DNA of 64,000 nucleotides, taken from the NCBI RefSeq assembly GCF_002897035.1, contig NZ_BAUX01000019.1:27858-91857 (forward strand), read 5' to 3'. Of this stretch, positions 18,753-26,610 are shown piece by piece (within the stretch, counting starts at the first letter, position 1; each line of letters begins with the position of its first letter). This DNA comes from Methylopila sp. Yamaguchi. GTDB lineage: Bacteria; Pseudomonadota; Alphaproteobacteria; Rhizobiales; Methylopilaceae. The notes under the pieces were generated by a model. That model was not told the DNA's origin. It did not search any database and worked only from the letters and a program-made list of their open reading frames with translations. A program made the translations under genes and the position numbers.

Positions 18753-19526
18753 TCAGAGCCCGAATTCCTTTCGGACGGCGGCGGAGATCAGGGCGACGTG
18801 GTCGTCCATCAGCCATTGGCCCTTCTCGGCCGTGGATCCCTGCGCAATCGCGAGCACGCCCGAGGCCGGCACGAAGCCCTTGGGCACCGGGAAGCGGTCG
18901 TAGGTCGGGAACTTCGCCGGACCGTCGGTCGGCGCCTTGTCGATCTCCACCAGCTCCGGACACAGCAGCATCATCAGCGACGTTTCGAGCAGGCTCGCGT
19001 GCTCCAGCTCGGTGCCGGGGAAGCCGTCCGGGAACAGGCGGTCGAGCGTCTCGCGCCGCACGAAGTCCCAGTACTCGAAGCGCATCGCCTGCATGTCGGC
19101 GATCCCGTCGCGGCGAAGCTCGCGCAGGCCGAGGTCGAGGCCCTCGACCGAGGGCCAGGCGTTCTCGAAATGGCCGACCACCAGCACGATGCGGCGGACG
19201 CCGTGATGGCCGAGGCCGCGGATGACGTCGCGCACCACGAGGGAGAAGGTGTTGGCGTCGAGGCTGACCGTGCCGGGAAACAGCTCGCCCCCGCCCGAGC
19301 GCGGCATCGACTTGTAGCCGTAGGGGATCGTCGGGGCGACGAGCCCGCCGACCTCACGCGCCACGCGCTCGCAGACGCCGGTCGGGAGCACCACGTCGAC
19401 GCCGAGCGGCAGGTGCGGCCCATGCTGCTCGGTCGCGCCGAGCGGCAGGAACACGGGGGCGCCCCCGGCGATCTTGCTCTCGAACTCCGGCCAGCTCAGC
19501 TCGGACATGAAAACGCTGTCGACCAT
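18753..19526 (-). CDS. Creatininase-family amidohydrolase
   Basis: A 257-residue metal-dependent amidohydrolase closely resembling Pseudomonas creatininase (about 260 residues), which opens creatinine to creatine. Metal ligands Glu33, His35, Asp44, His119 and Glu121 are in place (GATEQHGPH, GVDVVLPT, VGHFEN), as are SGGGELFPGT, the tryptophan in EYWDF (Trp153) and His176 in ELEHAS. Two active-site positions differ: the Tyr of NGHYEN is Phe120, and the gating Trp174 of the Pseudomonas enzyme is Thr172. This suggests a changed or bulkier substrate. The ATG at 19526 fits the family N-terminus. It lies 17 bases upstream of the Rieske gene in the same operon. Confidence 0.88.
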   Translation of the reverse strand: MVDSVFMSELSWPEFESKIAGGAPVFLPLGATEQHGPHLPLGVDVVLPTGVCERVAREVGGLVAPTIPYGYKSMPRSGGGELFPGTVSLDANTFSLVVRDVIRGLGHHGVRRIVLVVGHFENAWPSVEGLDLGLRELRRDGIADMQAMRFEYWDFVRRETLDRLFPDGFPGTELEHASLLETSLMMLLCPELVEIDKAPTDGPAKFPTYDRFPVPKGFVPASGVLAIAQGSTAEKGQWLMDDHVALISAAVRKEFGL

Positions 19527-19534
19527 GGGATCCT

Positions 19535-20242
19535 TCAGTGCATCGCGGCGCCGCCGTCGACGCTGACGCATTGGCCCGTCATGAACGTCGTGTGGCGGCT
19601 GGTGAGGAACAGGATCGCCTCGGTCAGCTCGTGCGGCTGGCCGATGCGGTTGAGCGGGTTGCGGGTCTCGACCGCGAGCTCCTCGGGGGACATCGCGCCG
19701 GCGTCGAGCAGCGGGGTGTCGACCGGGCCCGGCGCGATGGCGTTGACCAGCACGCGGGGGCCGAGCTCGCGCGCCCAGGAGCGCGTCAGCGCCAGCACCG
19801 CGCCCTTGGTCGCGCAGTAGCCGGAGGCGCCGGCGCGGCCGAGATAGCCGAGCTCGGAGGCCACGTTGACGATCTTGCCGCCCTCGGGCCCGAAATGCTT
19901 CAGCGCCTCCCGCGCGGACAGGATGAGGCCCCTAAGGTTCACGGCGACCATCAGGTCGAAGGCGGCGAAGTCGAACGCCGCGAGGGGGGAGCCGCGGTAG
20001 ACGCCGGCGCAGTTCACCACGGCGTCGATCCCGCCGAGCGACTCCGCCGCCTCGGCCATGGTGGCGATCATGTCGGCCTCGTCCGAGACGTCGGCGGTGA
20101 TCGTGAGGAACGGCGCGTCGGCGGGCGACAGATCGATCCCGGCGACCTTGGCCCCGGCCTCCGCCAGCCGCAGGGCGCCCGCGCGGCCGATGCCGCTTGA
20201 GGCGCCGGTCACCACCACCTTCAGGCCTGCGTGCCCATTCAC
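19535..20242 (-). CDS. SDR-family dehydrogenase, copy 1
   Basis: A 235-residue classical SDR with VVVTGASSGIGRAG at the N-terminus, the catalytic Ser in NVASELGYLG and Tyr-x3-Lys in YCATK. The best start is GTG at 20242, which overlaps the stop of the upstream SDR as GTGA; the longer ORF upstream is only the antisense-like frame of that gene. It should interconvert an alcohol and a carbonyl with NAD(P). It lies 8 bases before the creatininase gene. Its place in the operon suggests it handles an alcohol or aldehyde side chain produced from the imported compound. Confidence 0.85.
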   Translation of the reverse strand: MNGHAGLKVVVTGASSGIGRAGALRLAEAGAKVAGIDLSPADAPFLTITADVSDEADMIATMAEAAESLGGIDAVVNCAGVYRGSPLAAFDFAAFDLMVAVNLRGLILSAREALKHFGPEGGKIVNVASELGYLGRAGASGYCATKGAVLALTRSWARELGPRVLVNAIAPGPVDTPLLDAGAMSPEELAVETRNPLNRIGQPHELTEAILFLTSRHTTFMTGQCVSVDGGAAMH

Positions 20243-20997
20243 CACGGCGCTTCTCCACGGTCGACGCCGAGGCTCTGCCCCGTCACGCTCGCCGCCAGGT
20301 CGGAGGCGAGGAACAGGTAGGGGCCGGCGACGTCCTCCGGCTCCATGAAGCCCGGCAGCGCCTGCGCGGCCACGACGCCGTCGAGCAGAGCCTCCTCCGG
20401 AGTTCCCGAGCGCTCGGACATGCGCTGGAGCGAGCGCAGCGAAGCCTCGGTCCGCACCCAGCCCGGACACACCGCGTTGACGGTGATCCCGCGCGGCCCG
20501 AGCTCCTTCGCCCAGGTCTTGGTGAGGCCGATGACCGCGTGCTTCGACGCGACGTAGCCGCCGAACGCCGCTTCCGCGGTGCGCGACCAGACCGAGGCGG
20601 TGTTGATGACCCGTCCGCCGGACGAGAGCTTCGGCAGCAGCGCCCGGGTCATCAGAAACATGCCGGTGACGTTGATCTCGAGGATCCGGCGGAAGGTCGC
20701 CTCGTTCGCGGCGCTGGCGTCGTCGAGCGGCGTCAGGCGCTCGTAGCCCGCGTTGTTCACCAGAACGTCGAGCTTCGGCAGCGCGGCGGCGAAGGCCTCG
20801 ACCTCGGCCGATCGCGTGACGTCGACCTCATGGCCGCGGGCGCCGAGGCGTTGCGCCTCCTCATGGATCGCCGGGTCGTCGGCGAGCATGATCAGCTCGG
20901 CGCCGGCGGCGGAGAAGGCGCGGGCGATGCCGAGCCCGATGCCGCGGCTGGAGCCGGTGACGACGACCGTGCGGCCGGCGAGCCCCTCGAGGTTCAC
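20239..20997 (-). CDS. SDR-family dehydrogenase, copy 2
   Basis: A 252-residue classical SDR with TGSSRGIG at about 14-21, VNNAGYERL, catalytic Ser in NTASVWS and Tyr-x3-Lys in YVASK. It is only distantly similar to the adjacent SDR copy, so the two probably perform different steps rather than being a recent duplication. Its start overlaps the stop of the ABC ATPase gene (ATGA), and its stop overlaps the start of copy 1. The substrate is unknown. Confidence 0.88.
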   Translation of the reverse strand: MNLEGLAGRTVVVTGSSRGIGLGIARAFSAAGAELIMLADDPAIHEEAQRLGARGHEVDVTRSAEVEAFAAALPKLDVLVNNAGYERLTPLDDASAANEATFRRILEINVTGMFLMTRALLPKLSSGGRVINTASVWSRTAEAAFGGYVASKHAVIGLTKTWAKELGPRGITVNAVCPGWVRTEASLRSLQRMSERSGTPEEALLDGVVAAQALPGFMEPEDVAGPYLFLASDLAASVTGQSLGVDRGEAPW

Positions 20998-21764
20998 AGT
21001 TCGTCTCCCGCCGCCGCGCGCACCAGGCCGATGGTCTCGCGCCGGAGAGCGAAGAAGTCCTCGCCGTCGCGGATCTCCAGCGACCGCTCCTCGCCGAGCC
21101 GGCTGCGGACGTCGATCTCGGCGACGATCCGGGTCGGACGTTTCGAGAACACCACTACGCGGTCGGCCAGGAACAGCGCCTCCTCCACGTCATGGGTGAC
21201 GAACACGATGGTCTTGGCGTCGCGCCGCTGAATGCGTCGCAGTTCGGTCTGGAGCTGCTCGCGCCGGAGGGCGTCGAGCGCGCCGAAGGGCTCGTCCATC
21301 AGCAGCACGTCGGCGCCGGCCGCGAGCGTGCGGGCGATCGCGATGCGCTGCCGCATCCCGCCGGAGACCTGGCTCGGGAAGTGGTCGGAGAACTCGTAGA
21401 GGCCGACGAGGTCGAGGTAGCGTTCGGCGCGGACGGCCTTCTCCTGCTCGGAGAGGTCGTTGCGGTACTTCAGCCCGAAGGCGACGTTCTGCGCGACGGT
21501 GAGCCAGGGGAACGACGAGTAGGACTGGAACACCATGCCTCGGCGCCGGTCCGGCGCGCCGACCGGCTCGCCCTCGAGCCGAATCTCTCCGGAGGTCGGC
21601 TGGTCGAGCCCGCCGATCATGCGCATCAGGGTGGTCTTGCCGCAGCCCGAGGGGCCGAGGAACACCACGAACTCGTGCCGGTCGATCGCAAGGTTGAACG
21701 GGGTCTCGACCACCGGCACGGCGCCGAAGCTCTTGGTGACCTGATCGAACTGAAGATGCGTCAC
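20994..21764 (-). CDS. ABC transporter ATPase, TauB/SsuB-like
   Basis: A 256-residue ABC ATPase of the nitrate/sulfonate/taurine group. Walker A is GPSGCGKTT (about 37-45), the signature VSGGMRQR, Walker B DVLLMDEPFGALD and the switch His in VTHDVEEA. It powers the importer formed with the next two genes. It overlaps the downstream SDR start by four bases and lies 10 bases after the permease gene. The family imports small organic anions or nitrogenous compounds, which suits a catabolic operon of this kind. Confidence 0.93.
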   Translation of the reverse strand: MTHLQFDQVTKSFGAVPVVETPFNLAIDRHEFVVFLGPSGCGKTTLMRMIGGLDQPTSGEIRLEGEPVGAPDRRRGMVFQSYSSFPWLTVAQNVAFGLKYRNDLSEQEKAVRAERYLDLVGLYEFSDHFPSQVSGGMRQRIAIARTLAAGADVLLMDEPFGALDALRREQLQTELRRIQRRDAKTIVFVTHDVEEALFLADRVVVFSKRPTRIVAEIDVRSRLGEERSLEIRDGEDFFALRRETIGLVRAAAGDEL

Positions 21765-21774
21765 GGCCGCGCCC

Positions 21775-22644
21775 TCACAGATACCGGAAGGCGCGGCGGT
21801 GGATGAGCCGCAGCAGCTGGTCGGTGGCGAGGCCGATGACGCCGATCAGCACGACGCCGGCCATCACTTCGGGCGTCTTCATGTAGCGGCGCGCCGCCCA
21901 GATCACGAAGCCGAGGCCGGAGTCCGCCGCCACGATCTCGGCGATGATCAGGTAGGTCCAGCACCAGCCGAGGGTGATGCGCAGGTTGTCGACGAGCCCC
22001 GGCAGCATGGCGCGGAAGGCGACGTCCTTCAGCACCTGGCCCTCGTTCGCGCCGACGGTGTAGGCGATCTCGACGTACTCCTGCGGCACGCGCCGCATGT
22101 CGTCGGCGACCAGCAGCACCAGCTGGAAGAAGGTGCCGAGCCACAGCAGGAAGATCTTGGTCTCCTCGCCGACGCCGAACCAGATGATCGCGAGCGGCAC
22201 CAGCGCCGGAACCGGCAGATAGCGGATGAAGTCGATCGCAGGCTCCAGCGCCGCGCCAACCACGCGGTAGCCGCTCATCGCGACGCCGATCGGGATGGCG
22301 AGCACCGCCGCCAGCAAGAAGGCGCCCCAGACGCGGAGCGTGGAGACCCAGGCGTGCCAGAGCAGGTGCTGGTCCGAGATCATCCTCGCCATGGCGGAGA
22401 GGATCGCGGTGGGGGAGGGGAAGAACAGCGGCGTGGTGAGCCCGAGGCGGGCGACGAATTCCCAGGCCAGCACGATCGCGACGCTGGCGCCGACCGCGAT
22501 CGTCGGGCCCCATCCCCGCGGCAGCGGCGTCCTGAGCCGCAGAAGCCCGCGGGTGGCGCGCTTCCGGGGGCGCGCCGCCGCCGAGGCCGCCGCAGGGGGC
22601 GCGGCGGCCTCGGGCCGGGAGATCGTCTCCGCCACCGCGCTCAC
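21775..22644 (-). CDS. ABC transporter permease, TauC/SsuC-like
   Basis: A 289-residue inner-membrane permease with a long cytoplasmic N-terminus rich in Ala, Pro and Arg (about 1-45), then around six membrane segments. The EAA-type loop is in the region VADDMRRVPQEYVEIAYTVGANEGQVLKDVAFRAMLPGLV, typical of BPD_transp_1 permeases. It overlaps the stop of the binding-protein gene by four bases. Confidence 0.92.
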   Translation of the reverse strand: MSAVAETISRPEAAAPPAAASAAARPRKRATRGLLRLRTPLPRGWGPTIAVGASVAIVLAWEFVARLGLTTPLFFPSPTAILSAMARMISDQHLLWHAWVSTLRVWGAFLLAAVLAIPIGVAMSGYRVVGAALEPAIDFIRYLPVPALVPLAIIWFGVGEETKIFLLWLGTFFQLVLLVADDMRRVPQEYVEIAYTVGANEGQVLKDVAFRAMLPGLVDNLRITLGWCWTYLIIAEIVAADSGLGFVIWAARRYMKTPEVMAGVVLIGVIGLATDQLLRLIHRRAFRYL

Positions 22645-23630
22645 TTCGCGCCGGAGATCGCGGCCATGACCGACGGGTCGATCTGCTGCTTGGCGTCGAG
22701 CTTCACGTCCGCCGACTTGTAGTCGAGGTTGAGCTGCATGACGGTGTCGAAGATCTCGTAGAGCTTGCCCGGCTTCTCGGGCGTCCCGAGCATCGCCGCG
22801 GCCGCCGCCTTGTCGGTGAACTCAAGACTGGTGTCGAAGATTTCCTTCACCTCCTTGTCGCTCAGGTTGTAGTGCGGCGCCGCCAGCTTGATGAACTCGG
22901 CCGGGTCGCTCTTGTAGAGGTCGATCGCCTTGAAGATGCCCGTGAGGAAGTGCTGGTACTTCACCGGGTTCTTCTTCAGGTCGTCCTGGCGCACGTCGAT
23001 GATGTCGACGACGATGTCGCTGTCCTTGGACGAGATCAGCAGCTTGCCGTTGCGCTGGGTCTGCGAGGAGAGCGCCTGCGACATCACCGGCTCGTAGGTG
23101 CCGATCGCGTCGATGGAGCTGTCCGCGAACACCGCCACGGTGTCCTGCGTCATGATCTCCTTGATCTTCAGGTCGTCGAGGGTCAGGCCCTCCTTCTTCA
23201 GCGCGAGCTGCAGCAGCAGGCGGGCCGGAATGTTGGGCTCGATCGCGACCGTCTTGCCCTTCAGCTCCTTGACCGAGCCGATCTTGCCGTCGGCGATCAC
23301 GCCGTCGCCGCCGACCGACATGTCGATGGTGCCGATGATGACGCCCGGGGTGGAGGCGTCGCGCGGGCGGCCCTGGTGCTCGCCGACGGTGCGCATGTCG
23401 ACTTCGACGTCGCCGCGCGTCATGGCGGCGAGCACGTTCGAGCGGTCGTCCTCGAACCGCATCTCGACGTCGATCCCGAGCTCCTTGAAGTAGCCCTTGT
23501 CGATGGCGACGAAGACCGGCGCGTAGCCGGTCCAGGTCGGGGCCAGCACGCGGATCTTGTTGTCCGCAGCGTGGGCCGTCCCGGCGAGGACGGCGAGCGA
23601 CAATGCGGCGGCGATCGTGATGCGCGTCAT
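22641..23630 (-). CDS. ABC transporter substrate-binding protein, SsuA/NMT1-like
   Basis: A 329-residue periplasmic protein with a Sec signal peptide (MTRITIAAALSLAVLAGTAHA, cleavage about residue 21). The mature part fits the NMT1/SsuA-like group (WTGYAPVFVAIDKGYFKELGIDVE, then LKGKTVAIEP). It is the first gene of the minus-strand operon that runs through the permease, ATPase, two SDRs, creatininase homologue, Rieske oxygenase and ureohydrolase, with overlaps or gaps of under 20 bases. It therefore sets the specificity of the pathway. The ligand cannot be read from the sequence. Confidence 0.93.
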   Translation of the reverse strand: MTRITIAAALSLAVLAGTAHAADNKIRVLAPTWTGYAPVFVAIDKGYFKELGIDVEMRFEDDRSNVLAAMTRGDVEVDMRTVGEHQGRPRDASTPGVIIGTIDMSVGGDGVIADGKIGSVKELKGKTVAIEPNIPARLLLQLALKKEGLTLDDLKIKEIMTQDTVAVFADSSIDAIGTYEPVMSQALSSQTQRNGKLLISSKDSDIVVDIIDVRQDDLKKNPVKYQHFLTGIFKAIDLYKSDPAEFIKLAAPHYNLSDKEVKEIFDTSLEFTDKAAAAAMLGTPEKPGKLYEIFDTVMQLNLDYKSADVKLDAKQQIDPSVMAAISGAK

Positions 23631-23705
23631 GCGGGGAAGCTCCGGGCGGGGACGATGGCCGGATGCTTGCGCGAATTCATATCGACGAAAATCATGAATG
23701 TTGAA

Positions 23706-23735
23706 ATCTTACATCGAGGAATGTCGATGTAAGAT
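23706..23735. promoter_or_regulatory. LysR operator palindrome between importer operon and lysR
   Basis: Perfect 12-base inverted arms (ATCTTACATCGA at 23706-23717 and TCGATGTAAGAT at 23724-23735) flank GGAATG in the 138-base divergent gap, about 34 bases before the lysR start. A weaker dyad (ATTCAT...ATGAAT) lies just to the left. The position and symmetry fit an operator for the adjacent LysR protein controlling both directions. Confidence 0.65.
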
Positions 23736-23768
23736 CGCCTACTGGCGAACGACGGGGAGCGGCATCGC

Positions 23769-24713
23769 ATGCGCCGGCTGGACAACATCGATCTGCGGCT
23801 GCTGCGCGTGTTCGTGGCGCTGGCGGAGGCCGGCAGCTTCGCGGACGCGCAGGTGGTCCTGAACCTGTCGCAGTCCACGCTCTCGACGCACCTCGCGGCG
23901 CTGGAGCGCAACATGGGCGGCCAGCTTTGCGAACGCGGCCGCGCGGGCTTCCGGCTGACGCCGTTCGGGCAGTCAACCTACGCCGCGGCGAAGCGCCTGT
24001 TCGAGGACATCGACGCCTTCCAGAACCGCGTCGGCAGCGACCGCCAACGCCTCGTCGGACGCCTGCGCGTCGGCATCATCGACGGCGTGGTGACGAACGC
24101 GAAGCTCGGCCTGCAGACGGCCTTCAGCCGCTACATGGACTACGCCTCGGAGGTGTTCGTCGACCTCGAGCTCGGCACGCCGCTCGAGCTCGAGCAGGCG
24201 CTGATGGACGGGCGGCGCGACGTCATCATCGGCCCGTTCTCCCAGAAGGCGCCGGGCGTCGCTTACACCCCGCTCTGCCGGGAGCCGCACGCGCTCTACT
24301 GCGGCGCGGGGCATCCGCTTTTCGGGATGAAGGACATCCGCCACGCCGACATCGAGGCGGCGCTGTTCTCGGTCCGGCGCTACCGGCACCTCGACGATCT
24401 CTACCGGGTCAACCACCCGCGGGCGAGCGGCTCCATCCTGCACATGGAGGCCCAGGCCATGCTGATCCTGTCCGGCCGCTTCATCGGCTATCTGCCACGC
24501 CACATCGGCGACGACTGGGCCTCGCGCGGCCGAATGAAGGCGCTCAAGGCCGAGAGCTACGGCTTCGACTCCCAGCACTTCGTGGCGACGCGCCGGCTGA
24601 AGGGCGACGCGCCCCATGTCGACGCTTTCGTCGAGGAGCTGAAGCGCCAGTCGGCCGAGACCGGCGCGCAGGAGAAGCGCGCGGGCCGGCAGGTTCCGAC
24701 CCCGGCCGCCTGA
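23769..24713 (+). CDS. LysR-family regulator of the importer/creatininase-like operon
   Basis: A 314-residue LysR protein: HTH at about 5-65 (LRLLRVFVALAEAGSFADAQVVLNLSQSTLSTHLAALE), then the effector-binding domain with RVGIIDGVVTNAKLGLQTAF. The motif SQSTLSTHLAALE differs from the usual QPAVS wording but is a normal recognition helix variant. It is divergent from the operon starting at 23630, with the strong palindrome in between, so it very probably controls that operon in response to its substrate. It is convergent with atzF, with a two-base gap. Confidence 0.9.
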   Translation: MRRLDNIDLRLLRVFVALAEAGSFADAQVVLNLSQSTLSTHLAALERNMGGQLCERGRAGFRLTPFGQSTYAAAKRLFEDIDAFQNRVGSDRQRLVGRLRVGIIDGVVTNAKLGLQTAFSRYMDYASEVFVDLELGTPLELEQALMDGRRDVIIGPFSQKAPGVAYTPLCREPHALYCGAGHPLFGMKDIRHADIEAALFSVRRYRHLDDLYRVNHPRASGSILHMEAQAMLILSGRFIGYLPRHIGDDWASRGRMKALKAESYGFDSQHFVATRRLKGDAPHVDAFVEELKRQSAETGAQEKRAGRQVPTPAA

Positions 24714-24715
24714 GG

Positions 24716-26527
24716 TCAGGCCGCCTTCAGCGAGCGCGCATAGGCGCGCCAGCCGCCGAACGAGGTGATGTCCGGCGCGCCCGCGGCGCCGGCCGCCTCC
24801 ACGAGGAAGCCGAGCGCGCTCGTCCCGTCGCCGAGCCGAAGCGTCCCGACGCCGAGCGGCGACGGGATCCCGGCGACGAAGGGCCCGAAGCTTGCGGCCG
24901 GCAGCGCCCAGACCTCGGTTTCGATCGCCGCTCCGGAGCCGTCGGCGACGCGCAGCAACCCGGGCCGCGGCGTCGCGCCGTCGAGCAGGTGCAGCCGGTA
25001 GAGCGGCGCCGTCGCGACGGCGCGCAGAAAGCGCCCCCCGCGCTTCAGGAGCTCGCCGTTCAGCGCCATGCCGGAGAGGTGCGCGCCGACGACGACGATC
25101 TCGATCTCGCCGGCTTCCGCGACGGCCGGCCGGACAACCGGCTGCGGCGCCGGGCGCCCGAGCGCGCCGATCGCGACGCCGCCCGCCGCATGGATCGCAG
25201 CCCCGAGCGCCGCGAGCCTCCCGTCCGCGCCGGCGGGCCCGATGAGGGTGACGCCGGCGGGAATGCCGTCGGCGCGCGGCCGGCCGGGCACGGCCAGGGC
25301 GCAGTAGTCCAGCAGGTTGACGAAGTTGGTGTAGGTTCCGAGCTCGCTGTTGAGCGAGATCGGGTCCGCCAGCACCGCCTCAACCGTGTGGGCGCGGGGA
25401 AAGGTCGGGACCAGCATGCAGTCGACCTTGTCCCAGACGCGGCCGAGCTCCCGGCGCAGCTCCAGCAGGCGGTAAACGTCGCCATAGGCGTCGGCGGCGG
25501 AGAACGTCCGCGCGCCCTCGATGATCTCGCGGGTGACCGGGTGCAGGGCCTCGGGCGAGGCTTCGATAAAGTCGCGGATCTGGTGATAGCGCGAGGCGAC
25601 CCAGGACCCCTCGTAGAGCATCCGCGCGACCGCGAAGTAGGGCTCGAAGTCGATCTCCACGGTCTCGCCGCCGAGCGCCCGTACGTCGGCGAGCGTGCCG
25701 TCGAAGGCCGCCTCCGCCGCGGCGTTCCCGCCGAAGCGACGGCTTGCGGCGTCGGGGATTGCGACGCGCGTCCGGGGCGGAAGCGGCCCCAGCGGCGGCA
25801 CGGCCATGTCGCGCGAGAACCCGTCGTCCGGGTCGTAGCCGCCGATGACGCCAAGCACCGCGTAGCCGTCGTCGACGGTCTGCGCGAACACCGTCACGCC
25901 GTCGACCAGCCGCACCGAGTAGACCACGCCGCTGGTGGGCGTCAGGCCGACGGTCGGCTTCACGCCAACGATGTTGTTGAGCCCCGCCGGCACGCGGCCT
26001 GAGCCCGCCGTGTCGGTGCCGAGCGTGAAGGGCACGAGCCCCGCCGCGACCGCGACCGCTGATCCCGAGCTGGAGCCGCCCGGCACGAGCGTCGGATCGA
26101 CCGTGTTGCGCGGGATGGGGTAGGGCGTGCGCACGCCGACGAGGCCGGTCGCGAACTGGTCGAGGTTGGTCTTGCCGATCGCGATCGCGCCGGCCGCAAG
26201 CGTGCGCTCGACGGAGGGGGCGTGACGCGCCGGCTCGTAGGCGAACTCTCGGCAGGCCGCGGTGGTGGGGAGGCCGGCGAAGTCGATGCTGTCCTTGATG
26301 CCGAACGGAACGCCCCAGAGCGGCCGCCCGTCGGGCTTCGGCCCGAGCGCGCGGGCCGCCGCGCGCGCGGTCTCCCGGTCGACCAGCGAGATGAAGACGC
26401 CGGGATCGTTCCGCGCCTCGATCCGGTCGTAGACCTCGTCGACCACGGCGACGGGATCGAGCCCCTCGGCGTAGGCCGCCTTGAGCGAGGCGAGATCGAA
26501 GGCGAGCTCGGAAAGTTTGGTCGTCAT
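24716..26527 (-). CDS. atzF: Allophanate hydrolase
   Basis: A 603-residue two-domain enzyme of AtzF length that hydrolyses allophanate to ammonia and carbon dioxide. The N-terminal amidase-signature domain has Lys78 (GIKDS), the cis-Ser region GGSSSGSA (150-157) and nucleophile Ser176 (TDTAGSGR). The C-terminal domain (about 475-603; VVGAHLSGMALNGEL, then GFLVEAAG and FGGWRAY) is the AtzF-specific decarboxylating domain. The ATG at 26527 follows AGGAG. It is the last gene after an oligopeptide-type ABC importer. No urea carboxylase, biuret hydrolase or cyanuric acid hydrolase is in the window, so its allophanate must come from enzymes encoded elsewhere. Confidence 0.93.
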   Translation of the reverse strand: MTTKLSELAFDLASLKAAYAEGLDPVAVVDEVYDRIEARNDPGVFISLVDRETARAAARALGPKPDGRPLWGVPFGIKDSIDFAGLPTTAACREFAYEPARHAPSVERTLAAGAIAIGKTNLDQFATGLVGVRTPYPIPRNTVDPTLVPGGSSSGSAVAVAAGLVPFTLGTDTAGSGRVPAGLNNIVGVKPTVGLTPTSGVVYSVRLVDGVTVFAQTVDDGYAVLGVIGGYDPDDGFSRDMAVPPLGPLPPRTRVAIPDAASRRFGGNAAAEAAFDGTLADVRALGGETVEIDFEPYFAVARMLYEGSWVASRYHQIRDFIEASPEALHPVTREIIEGARTFSAADAYGDVYRLLELRRELGRVWDKVDCMLVPTFPRAHTVEAVLADPISLNSELGTYTNFVNLLDYCALAVPGRPRADGIPAGVTLIGPAGADGRLAALGAAIHAAGGVAIGALGRPAPQPVVRPAVAEAGEIEIVVVGAHLSGMALNGELLKRGGRFLRAVATAPLYRLHLLDGATPRPGLLRVADGSGAAIETEVWALPAASFGPFVAGIPSPLGVGTLRLGDGTSALGFLVEAAGAAGAPDITSFGGWRAYARSLKAA

Positions 26528-26610
26528 GGCGCGCTCCTGAAATCGAGGCCGCTGAAGTGATGTGCATGCCGCCGCGCGGCGCGACGGCGCGTTTCCATTC
26601 GACGCGCCCC

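Noticed and set aside
15425..24713. A guanidine riboswitch controlling the ureohydrolase or importer genes
   Set aside because: No ykkC-like conserved core was recognised in the gaps at 16376-16564 or 23631-23768; the LysR palindrome explains control better. A covariance-model search would settle it.
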